Source: an uncultured Ruminococcus sp.
GTDB lineage: Bacteria; Bacillota; Clostridia; Oscillospirales; Acutalibacteraceae
Direction: 5' to 3'
Length of the DNA stretch: 8,276 bases
Assembly: GCA_902803585.1 (NCBI GenBank)
Contig: CADCQO010000017.1
Span: forward strand, 1-8,276
The notes beneath the pieces are model-generated. The model made no database searches. It was not told the origin of the DNA and saw nothing but the letters and a program-made list of their open reading frames with translations. Positions within the stretch are counted from its first letter, which is position 1, and the number at the start of each line of letters is the position of its first letter. This document shows positions 1 to 5,874 of this stretch, one piece after another. The position numbers and the translations under genes are program-made.

Positions 1-255
1 CTGACTCATCAGCAGTTCCGCATATGAGGAGCAGTCTGTACCACAGCCCTCTTCCTTGAGAATCTGTAAAATGGCAGGGGTCGGCGTAGCCTTCACCGCA
101 AAAAATTCCTTGAATCCCTTGTTCCAGGCAAACGCCTGTTTCAGACGTCTTGCATTCTCACGGATACCCTTCTCATCATAGATATGAAAGGGAGTCGGGA
201 ACTTCCTGATAATTTCCTCTGCCTTTTCCTTTGTAATAAACGGTGTCTTAGCCAT
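1..255 (-). CDS. lysA: Diaminopimelate decarboxylase, N-terminal part (runs off the window)
   Basis: These are the first 85 codons of a PLP-dependent decarboxylase that converts meso-diaminopimelate to L-lysine in the cytoplasm, the last step of lysine synthesis. The translation begins MAKTPFITKEKAEEIIRKFP. It contains TPFHIYDE (about residues 21-28), where the TIM barrel begins in fold-type III decarboxylases, and FFAVKAT (51-57), whose Lys55 is the expected Schiff-base lysine. EGCGTDCSSYAEL (69-81) matches the family motif G-G-D-SxxE, with Cys in some positions. The start at 255 is chosen because AAGGAGG lies 10 nt upstream and a good promoter lies just beyond that. Orthologues are about 420 residues, so most of the gene lies outside the window. 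The short leader (about 33 nt) leaves no room for a lysine riboswitch. A related fold-III decarboxylase (carboxynorspermidine or ornithine type) is possible but less likely. Confidence 0.88.
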   Translation of the reverse strand, partial: MAKTPFITKEKAEEIIRKFPTPFHIYDEKGIRENARRLKQAFAWNKGFKEFFAVKATPTPAILQILKEEGCGTDCSSYAELLMSQ

Positions 256-265
256 AAACCGTGTC

Positions 266-272
266 CCTCCTT
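266..272 (-). promoter_or_regulatory. Ribosome binding site of lysA
   Basis: AAGGAGG on the minus strand lies 10 nt before the ATG at 255. It supports this start over any downstream ATG. Confidence 0.8.
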
Positions 273-294
273 GAAAATAAAAAAATACACCCAT

Positions 295-324
295 ATTTTA
301 CAATAAACGACACAAATTTGTCAA
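295..324 (-). promoter_or_regulatory. Sigma-A-type promoter of lysA
   Basis: A perfect -35 TTGACA (319-324) and a -10 TAAAAT (295-300) are separated by 18 bp, reading toward lysA. Transcription should start near 288, giving a leader of about 33 nt. The palindrome ACAAATTTGT (312-321) overlaps the -35 and could be an operator; that part is inference. Confidence 0.75.
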
Positions 325-365
325 TATTTTATCAATCTCTCCGGCAATTTTTTAGAATACAGCGG

Positions 366-420
366 ACACGAAAGCCCGACAGTACAGACATTCCGCTGAC
401 TGTCGGGCATAATTTCGTGT
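366..420. other. Long bulged hairpin / inverted repeat
   Basis: ACACGAAA (366-373) and GCCCGACAGT (374-383) pair with ACTGTCGGGC (399-408) and TTTCGTGT (413-420). This gives a perfect 10-bp stem with a 15-nt loop, extended by 8 bp beyond a 4-nt ATAA bulge. A competing inverted repeat pairs CAGCGGA (360-366) with TCCGCTG (392-398) in the loop. No run of T follows on either strand, so this is not a textbook intrinsic terminator. It may still mark the 3' end of the secreted-protein transcript or stabilise it. Confidence 0.65.
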
Positions 421-442
421 ATATATTCCGCAGACGCTTCGT

Positions 443-487
443 TCAGCCGTTCCCCCGCCGTGCGAAGTCAGGGAAAATGACGGCTGA
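443..487. other. Imperfect hairpin
   Basis: TCAGCCGT (443-450) pairs with ACGGCTGA (480-487). An inner TCCC/GGGA stem (451-454 with 471-474) is offset by a 5-nt bulge. It lies between the repeat array and the long hairpin. Its role is unknown and it could be incidental. Confidence 0.4.
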
Positions 488-500
488 TATTCTTCAAAGC

Positions 501-749
501 TCTGTGATAACCGCAATTTCTCAGAAGTAACCGGCAATTTTCCGCCATAACCGCAATTTCTCAGAAGTAACCGGCAATTTCTCAGAAGTAACCGGATATT
601 TTCTGTGATAACCGCAATTTTCCAGAAGTAACCGGATATTTTCTGTGATAACCGCAATTTTCCAGAAGTAACCGGATATTTTCTGTGATAACCGCAATTT
701 CTCAGAAGTAACCGGATATTTTCTGTGATAACCGGAATTTCTCAGAAAA
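501..749. repeat. Array of twelve ~20-bp direct repeats built on TAACCG
   Basis: TAACCG occurs at 508, 528, 548, 568, 589, 609, 629, 649, 669, 689, 709 and 729, so the period is 20 bp with one 21-bp step. Two unit types mostly alternate: type A (CTGTGATAACCGCAATTT) and type B (CAGAAGTAACCGGATATT). This makes a 40-bp higher-order unit; 601-640 and 641-680 are identical, and 681-720 differs at two bases. Two B units are adjacent at 568/589. The array ends at the stop codon of the secreted-protein gene, so on the minus strand it would be read as its 3' untranslated RNA. There are no unique spacers. The 40-bp unit is not a multiple of three, which argues against a coding repeat. Confidence 0.9.
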
Positions 750-3700
750 TCACTTTGTGACGGTGAAGCTCATTGTTTCCTCAACCTCTGTACCGCTGCC
801 GTCCTTGATACTTACACGGACATCATACTGGGTCGCAGAAGCGGGATGCAGGTTAACGGCGTGTACATCGCTGTAATCGTGTACTCTGATCCAATTCTGA
901 GTGCTGGACTTCTTGTAGTAGAAAGCGTACTGATACTGACCGTCGCCACCCTTTGCAATACCGCGGACTTTGACTGTGTCGCCCAGAGTAATGCTTTCAG
1001 CACTGATGGTGGACTGATTTTCAAGCTCCCGCTGAACATTGAGCCGGAGTGTATTTTTGACAACAGAGCCTTCGCTGTCTTTGGAAATTACTCTTACTTC
1101 ATAAGATACGCCGGAAGCCGGTGTGAAGCTGACGCTGGATTCTGTTGTATTCTTGGCAGCCACTCTCCAGTGTTCCATGCCTGCTTTTCTGTAAAGAACG
1201 GTATGGGAATATTCGCCGGTACCGCCTGTGCAGGACAGATTAACAGTTGCCTGCTCGCCAAACTGGATAGTTTCTGATGCCAATGACGGCTGTCCTTGCA
1301 GCTCGTCCCTCAGACGGTAAAGCTGTGCGCCGTAGAACGGGTTCGCTGTACCGATATACAGACCATAAGGAGTTGCTACCATTGAACGTCCGCCGTAGTT
1401 GTAGCGGTCGCCGAAACCGTCAGGCGTTACATACTCAAAGGTCTCTCCGTCAGCGGTTCTGAGCATATCAAAGCCCCATATGTCATTCTTTACCATGTCG
1501 GAAATGTAAGCATACATTTTCAGACCTTCCCAGTCGATCTTGTCATAAATCGACTTTGCGGTATAGTAGACGGTGTTCAGCTTTTCGTTGAGAGCAGCGA
1601 TCTGCTGGCTGATCTGCTGTTCTGCTGCCTGATCGGGTGTCAGGCTTGTGTCTTCGCTGATAGCGCTGAGCTTTGCCTCGCAGGTTTCCTTGAACTTATC
1701 TCTTGCCTGCTCGATAGCGACAGTTGTCCGTGCAATCTGCTCTTCAGGAATGCTCAGACCATAGGAAGCCAGCTTTTCGTTGACATCTGCCAGTACGCCG
1801 AGAGCGTGTTCTGCGACAGAATCAGCGCACGATGCAGCAATGGAGTTATAATCGTCAATTGTCAGCTTAGCGACTGCTTCTACCCTTTCTGTCAGCTCTG
1901 CAAGTTTCTCCTCATATTCCTTCTGAATGATCTGGGGGATTTCAACCAGATACTTCTGGAGGAATTTAGCGATTGTCGCCTGTTTTTCCTCAGGCAGTTT
2001 CTGATACAGCTCTTCCATTTTAGCAAGCACTTTGACCGTTGCAACATCTGTCTGATACTTTACTCTCTCCTTGAAGGCTGTGACAAAATCGGTTGCTGCC
2101 TCAAACAGTTCCTGTCCGATGGTCTTATCGATCAGTGCGCTGACATAGCTGGCAACGATGATCTGGAGTGTGTCTTTGTCGATGCGCTTGAATTCAGGGA
2201 TTTCAACATACAGGCTGTCTATCATGGTGCCGATTTTCAGCTTGAGGTTGTCAATATACTCCTGCAGTTCCTCGTCAGAAAGGGTACTCAGCGGTACTTC
2301 CAGATCAGGCGCAATGAAGTAGGAAAGGTCGTAGTGGTAGAGAACCGCCTTGATGCGCCACTCGAGCTGATCCAGCTTTGACTTTGCGATATAGGCCTGC
2401 TGGCGGAGGACATCCATAACTTTCTGTACGAACTCCTGCTGTGCAAGGGATTCCTTGATTTTCTCGAGAGCGGGCTGCAGTTTTTCCCAGACAGCCTTGA
2501 ATTTCTCGACAAACGCCTGTACATCGCTGTTGTCTGCGATTTCATCATACATTGTCTGGAGTTCCTCAGCACATTCTCTTAAGGTCTGCTCTGCCAGTTC
2601 CTCTTCAGGAGAACCATCAGGGGTAAACTGACGAACCAGCTCCAGCAGATAGCCGATCTGCTCTTTCCATTCTTCCTTCGTCATGAAAATAAAGCTGCCG
2701 TTTGTCAGTCTGGTCACATAGTTGTAAAGGACGGCAGAATCCATTGTTGTCAGATAAAGCTGTCCGTTGTATTCCTGTGCTCTCCATACATACTCCACCG
2801 TTGTGTCCTTGATTTTTTCGGTGAAGTCCTCCACTCTCTCAAAAGCACCTGTTTCATTGTTGAGCTTCCAGAGATTCTGGGGGTGACGGAGTGTATTGTA
2901 CATTGTTCTGAGATAATCGCTGGGCTTCACATCCTGTCCTGCGATCTGCTGGAACATACCGGTAAGTGCCTGCAGTTCGGAGCCGATGGTATGATCAAAG
3001 TCGAACACATAAAGCTCATTGTTGAATACAACCGGTGTAGCAACAACGGAATAGGTAGCCGCCGTTGCAGCAGAAGCCTCCGGATTCATGCCTATGGGGT
3101 TGATGCCGTTATAGAAGCCGACGACCTCTTCCCATACCCAGCCATAAGCATTTGCTATTTCGCCGTCTTTTGCAGGGTGACCCTTGAACATAGCAAAGCC
3201 AAGCACATTCGGCAGAGTAGCGTATAATTCGCCGTTATAGCCGCAGATATCCCATACCGGACTTGCCGCCGCGCTTGTCATCGCCGGATCAGCCGCATAA
3301 CGCAGACCAAAGTCCTTATAGTCTGCCACACGGTTCCACTTGCTGTTGTCGTCCTCGTCCATTGCCAGAATAGCCAGCTTTGCACTGCCGTCCCAGCCTT
3401 CTTCGATTTCCTCAGAAGCATCTACACCGCCGAAATAAAGCTGTCCTTCAAATTCGCAGGCGGCGCGCATACTGGTACCGTCAAAAGAAGAAAAGACCTT
3501 TTCTACATTATCGTCCATGTCGATGCGGAAAATATCGTTGCTCAGACCCACCTCAGCGGCGGTAGAGAAAGACGTGCCGGACGCATAGGAGCCAAAGAAT
3601 ACGTTGTCGCCGTGTGTAATCGCCATACGGAACGATGTGCCGGCAGGAGCCGTATAAATGACCTTGATCTCATTGGTGCGGCAGTCACAGCGGAGAATCT

Positions 3701-4067
3701 GACCGCCCTCTTCTGTGGCGGGATGGGGTACTTCACCGTTAAAGAGAACGTCTGCCATTGCCCAAGCCTGATCTTCGGAAATGCCCTTGTCCTTGAGTGA
3801 TTCCATAAAAGTCTGCACATTGCTGCCGACAATATCCTTATTGGTGCCGATATAGACATAATTTCCTCTTGCTGCCATACACCAAGCATAGCTGGTTTCT
3901 CTGTCGCCTACTTCCACCAGACCGTCTGCCTGACGTTCTACGTTGTCAGGGTGTGAGATTCTATCTAACTTCTGCTGTGTCAAAGTTGCTGCTGAAACAG
4001 GCAGTACTGTACCGGACAGCATCGCTGCTGCCAGTGCGACCGTCAAAAATTTCGCTGTTTTTTTCAT
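750..4067 (-). CDS. Large secreted protein: interrupted beta-propeller, helical insertion and two Ig-like domains
   Basis: The product has 1105 residues. A signal peptide (MKKTAKFLTVALAAAMLSG, cleavage near VSA-A, about residue 26) sends it outside the cell. Six blade-like motifs of the form 'xxxYNGxLYxG' follow near 60-76, 144-161, 198-214, 270-286, 340-356 and 425-441. A glutamate/lysine-rich helical stretch of about 400 residues (462-865) comes next. A seventh blade motif then appears (DGETFEYVT, then GFGDRYNYGGRSM, then GLYIGTANP, 873-910). I infer a seven-bladed propeller with a helical or coiled-coil insertion between blades 6 and 7. Two mutually similar domains end the protein (about 926-1012 and 1016-1105). 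They share GGTGEY/GGDGQY, LYRK/YYKK, W.RV and Y(E/D)VRV patterns and resemble the Ig-like 'triple tyrosine' modules of Clostridia surface proteins. No LPxTG anchor, S-layer or dockerin motif is visible, and no catalytic residues could be assigned. The start is fixed by the signal peptide and GAGGAGGAG seven nt upstream. Function is unknown; ligand or polymer binding at the surface is plausible. Confidence 0.9.
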   Translation of the reverse strand: MKKTAKFLTVALAAAMLSGTVLPVSAATLTQQKLDRISHPDNVERQADGLVEVGDRETSYAWCMAARGNYVYIGTNKDIVGSNVQTFMESLKDKGISEDQAWAMADVLFNGEVPHPATEEGGQILRCDCRTNEIKVIYTAPAGTSFRMAITHGDNVFFGSYASGTSFSTAAEVGLSNDIFRIDMDDNVEKVFSSFDGTSMRAACEFEGQLYFGGVDASEEIEEGWDGSAKLAILAMDEDDNSKWNRVADYKDFGLRYAADPAMTSAAASPVWDICGYNGELYATLPNVLGFAMFKGHPAKDGEIANAYGWVWEEVVGFYNGINPIGMNPEASAATAATYSVVATPVVFNNELYVFDFDHTIGSELQALTGMFQQIAGQDVKPSDYLRTMYNTLRHPQNLWKLNNETGAFERVEDFTEKIKDTTVEYVWRAQEYNGQLYLTTMDSAVLYNYVTRLTNGSFIFMTKEEWKEQIGYLLELVRQFTPDGSPEEELAEQTLRECAEELQTMYDEIADNSDVQAFVEKFKAVWEKLQPALEKIKESLAQQEFVQKVMDVLRQQAYIAKSKLDQLEWRIKAVLYHYDLSYFIAPDLEVPLSTLSDEELQEYIDNLKLKIGTMIDSLYVEIPEFKRIDKDTLQIIVASYVSALIDKTIGQELFEAATDFVTAFKERVKYQTDVATVKVLAKMEELYQKLPEEKQATIAKFLQKYLVEIPQIIQKEYEEKLAELTERVEAVAKLTIDDYNSIAASCADSVAEHALGVLADVNEKLASYGLSIPEEQIARTTVAIEQARDKFKETCEAKLSAISEDTSLTPDQAAEQQISQQIAALNEKLNTVYYTAKSIYDKIDWEGLKMYAYISDMVKNDIWGFDMLRTADGETFEYVTPDGFGDRYNYGGRSMVATPYGLYIGTANPFYGAQLYRLRDELQGQPSLASETIQFGEQATVNLSCTGGTGEYSHTVLYRKAGMEHWRVAAKNTTESSVSFTPASGVSYEVRVISKDSEGSVVKNTLRLNVQRELENQSTISAESITLGDTVKVRGIAKGGDGQYQYAFYYKKSSTQNWIRVHDYSDVHAVNLHPASATQYDVRVSIKDGSGTEVEETMSFTVTK

Positions 4068-4074
4068 AAAAATA

Positions 4075-4083
4075 CTCCTCCTC
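4075..4083 (-). promoter_or_regulatory. Ribosome binding site of the large secreted-protein gene
   Basis: GAGGAGGAG on the minus strand, 7 nt before the ATG at 4067. Confidence 0.75.
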
Positions 4084-4204
4084 GAAAATTAGTTTGAAAA
4101 TAACAACAACGTACGGTTCAGGTCAACATAAAAGAACGCCCGTCTGCACGAGAGGCGAACATTCTGCATGAATTTTTTCACCGTCCGCACCAAAAGTTAT
4201 CCAT

Positions 4205-4233
4205 ATTATATCATATCAGGCAAAATGAGTAAA
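4205..4233 (-). promoter_or_regulatory. Promoter of the large secreted-protein gene
   Basis: -10 TATAAT (4205-4210) and -35 TTTACT (4228-4233) are 17 bp apart, with GAAAAAC at 4241-4247 upstream. Transcription should start near 4198, giving a leader of about 130 nt before the ATG at 4067. I see only weak stems in that leader and recognise no riboswitch. The promoter is strikingly like the one at 5732-5760. Confidence 0.75.
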
Positions 4234-4273
4234 TAGGTTCGTTTTTCACTTTTTCACGCAAAATGCGTTTGAT

Positions 4274-4579
4274 TCAGAGATTTTTCGGTTTTTTCGCAAA
4301 AAAGTAAGCTGGTACATGAAATTTCTTCCCTATGCCTTTCAAAGGAACAGGAAAGCACCGATAAGCCGTCATTGCATGAAATATCTCCCGCAGGAAAGCC
4401 CTTCTGTCAGCATCCGGCGGAGAAAAACAGAAAATGACCGATACGCCCTGCCCGTTCAGCAAGGTGTACCGGTCACTGTGATATGTAAAAATGACATCTG
4501 CGTTTTCAGGGAACAGAAGGACTTTTTCACCGGACGAGCCGTTCTGTTTTTTCCGGCATCGGGTATGCTGGGGAAACAT
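4274..4579 (-). CDS. Possible small protein, translationally coupled to the ATPase-CYTH gene
   Basis: This 101-codon ORF starts at an ATG that overlaps the stop codon of the upstream gene by one base (TGATG at 4577-4581), a classic arrangement for termination-reinitiation. It has no Shine-Dalgarno of its own, consistent with coupling. The product is basic, with VLLFPENADVIFTYHSD (about 20-36), VSVIFCFSPPDADRRAFL (about 46-63) and a lysine-rich C-terminus (FFAKKPKNL). It shows no signal peptide, clear membrane segment or recognised domain. It ends 40 bases before the promoter of the next gene, so it fills the gap neatly. The overlap could be chance and the region non-coding; only the position and open frame support it. 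Confidence 0.42.
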   Translation of the reverse strand: MFPQHTRCRKKQNGSSGEKVLLFPENADVIFTYHSDRYTLLNGQGVSVIFCFSPPDADRRAFLREIFHAMTAYRCFPVPLKGIGKKFHVPAYFFAKKPKNL

Positions 4580-5679
4580 CAGCGGAGAGCGGCGGCTCTT
4601 TCAGGGTACTGCGCCATCAGGCGGTTGGTAAATGCTTCTTCGTGCGACACTTCCCGCAGTATTTTCAGTTCAGGCGGGAAACGAATGGCATCATCTTCAG
4701 AACGCAGTTCAATTTCCGCCAGTGCCTGCTGCTGCCAGAACGGGAAAATGTCAATCTCAAAATATTGTCCGTCATACATCAGACAATAGCGTGTTTTGCT
4801 GATTGTATAGCGCTGTGGGTCTGCTTTTGCCAAAAGGTTGTTATATTCCTCCACCGTCAGCCTTTTTTCGATTTCGATGCGTTTCAGGTCGGAGATTCTG
4901 CGCTTGATGGTCTGATAATAGACATAATGTCCGTCGCTTCCTCTCTGGCGGACACGCATTTCTTCACCGCCGACACGCAGGTAGGTTTGTGTGATCTCCA
5001 CACTGCGGCAGGTGTTCTGACGGTTCAGCCACTCCATATCAGGGTAGGCAATCAGGAATTTGCGTTCGATTTCCAGCGGTTCAGGCTCTCCGAGGAAAAA
5101 GGCAATTTCCGCAATCAGGCGCTTTATTTTGTCCTCAAAGTCTGTTGAATTATCGATCACTCTCAGATGGGGGTGACCTGTCCATGCCGCAATCAGTTTA
5201 TCGTCCACCGCAACAGCTTCTTCAGGTGTTTCATGGCGGGCGGGGTTATTGGCGGTGGTATAGTATTCTCCTGCACCCTTTGCCGCTGTCGTGAGATGGA
5301 AAACGGCATCGTAGCGGTCACGCAGGGCAATTTCATTTGTTCCGGTAAAGCGCAGGACTTTCTGAAAATCCTCATCGGTCATATACGCCTTGTTGTCTAT
5401 CACGCCCCTGTCACAAACAATCAGGATTTTGCCGCCGGACATGGATTGTGCCGCCATTTCATAGACAGCCTCTTTTTCAAGCTGCATTCTGATCTGGCAC
5501 TGCTGAAAGTCAATATTGCTTCCGCACGTCCATGGGGCAACGCCGCTGTTGATAAGCTCTGTTGCAGTTTCGGAAATAAAAAGAACAGTGTAGCCCATGC
5601 GGGTGAAAGCCTGCTGTATACGGCTGAGGGCGGTAGATTTTCCGGCACACGGCCCGCCTGTAATGACAATTTTATTCAT
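4579..5679 (-). CDS. P-loop ATPase/kinase-like domain fused to a CYTH (triphosphate tunnel) domain
   Basis: The product has 366 residues and no signal peptide, so it should be cytoplasmic. The N-terminal half is an AAA_28/NadR-kinase-like P-loop NTPase: Walker A GGPCAGKST (8-16), and a hydrophobic strand ending ILIVCDRG (85-92) as the Walker B-like element. The C-terminal half is a CYTH domain from about residue 202. It has the diagnostic ExExK as EIERK (203-207), RVRQR (242-246), TIKR (257-260), EIEKR (269-273), KTRY (295-298), FEIDIF (307-312) and AEIEL (321-325). These charged pairs line the tunnel that binds triphosphates and divalent metal in this superfamily, whose members hydrolyse inorganic triphosphate or thiamine triphosphate or make cAMP. 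All key acidic and basic residues are present, so it should be active; the substrate is unknown. AAGGGAG lies 7 nt upstream of the ATG. It heads a unit with the coupled small ORF. Confidence 0.9.
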   Translation of the reverse strand: MNKIVITGGPCAGKSTALSRIQQAFTRMGYTVLFISETATELINSGVAPWTCGSNIDFQQCQIRMQLEKEAVYEMAAQSMSGGKILIVCDRGVIDNKAYMTDEDFQKVLRFTGTNEIALRDRYDAVFHLTTAAKGAGEYYTTANNPARHETPEEAVAVDDKLIAAWTGHPHLRVIDNSTDFEDKIKRLIAEIAFFLGEPEPLEIERKFLIAYPDMEWLNRQNTCRSVEITQTYLRVGGEEMRVRQRGSDGHYVYYQTIKRRISDLKRIEIEKRLTVEEYNNLLAKADPQRYTISKTRYCLMYDGQYFEIDIFPFWQQQALAEIELRSEDDAIRFPPELKILREVSHEEAFTNRLMAQYPERAAALR

Positions 5680-5686
5680 GGTGCTG

Positions 5687-5693
5687 CTCCCTT
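5687..5693 (-). promoter_or_regulatory. Ribosome binding site of the ATPase-CYTH gene
   Basis: AAGGGAG on the minus strand, 7 nt before the ATG at 5679. Confidence 0.7.
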
Positions 5694-5731
5694 CGTTCTG
5701 CTTTGTGCGTCAAAGAATCGTCTTTTTCCCT

Positions 5732-5760
5732 ATCATACCACATCGGGGCAAAAAAGTAAA
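5732..5760 (-). promoter_or_regulatory. Promoter of the ATPase-CYTH gene
   Basis: -10 TATGAT (5732-5737) with an extended TGG just upstream, and -35 TTTACT (5755-5760), separated by 17 bp. GAAAAAC lies at 5766-5772. It is divergent from P1 at 5818-5846, with about 57 bp between the two -35 boxes. Confidence 0.72.
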
Positions 5761-5817
5761 CCGCTGTTTTTCTGTCAAAAAAAGCAGAACCCCCCCGCCT
5801 TCTGCGCGCCCTTTCCC

Positions 5818-5846
5818 TATACAAAATGTATGTTTTGTGCTATGAT
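5818..5846 (+). promoter_or_regulatory. Promoter P1 with an operator-like inverted repeat in its spacer
   Basis: -35 TATACA (5818-5823), 17-bp spacer and -10 TATGAT (5841-5846), with an extended TGC. The spacer is almost filled by the inverted repeat ACAAAA-TGTATG-TTTTGT (5821-5838), where a repressor would block RNA polymerase. A run of seven C (5790-5796) lies upstream. The module is duplicated downstream as P2. Confidence 0.65.
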
Positions 5847-5874
5847 AGAAGCATCAATCCAAGGGGGAAAGAAG

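Larger units (their letters stand above)
256..749. other. 495-base intergenic region between the big secreted-protein gene and lysA
   Basis: No convincing gene lies here. Going down the minus strand from the stop codon at 750, it holds the 20-bp repeat array (to 501), an imperfect hairpin (443-487), a long bulged hairpin (366-420) and the lysA promoter. An isolated degenerate repeat copy (CCGGCAATTTTTTAGAA) sits at 341-357, beyond the hairpins. This suggests the hairpin segment separates two parts of a formerly longer array. No terminator with a clean U-tract was seen for the upstream gene. Confidence 0.7.

Noticed and set aside
366..420. Intrinsic terminator for the large secreted-protein gene
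   Set aside because: The stem is good, but no U-run follows on the minus strand. It is kept only as a structured element of unknown role.
352..657. 101-codon minus-strand ORF across the repeat array
   Set aside because: The repeat period (20/40 bp) is not a multiple of three, so the peptide is the same DNA read in rotating frames. There is no ribosome binding site, and it runs through the long hairpin. It is open by chance.
501..749. CRISPR array
   Set aside because: The repeats are contiguous with no unique spacers, the unit is too short, and no cas gene is near.
501..749. Iteron-type replication origin
   Set aside because: The 20-bp period would fit iterons, but no Rep gene, DnaA boxes or AT-rich melting region accompanies it, and the setting is chromosomal.
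1806..2381. 191-codon plus-strand ORF inside the large gene
   Set aside because: It is a shadow of the helical segment of the 1105-residue protein, with no ribosome binding site or recognisable domain.
4068..4198. Riboswitch in the ~130-nt leader of the secreted-protein gene
   Set aside because: Only short, weak stems were found (for example CGCC/GGCG and ATTC/GAAT), and no known aptamer motif was recognised.
4249..4273. Terminator after the small coupled ORF (stem ACGCA/TGCGT)
   Set aside because: The stem is only 5 bp and is not followed by a U-run on the minus strand.
4316..4789. 157-codon plus-strand ORF
   Set aside because: It overlaps the CYTH C-terminus on the opposite strand and has no promoter or ribosome binding site.
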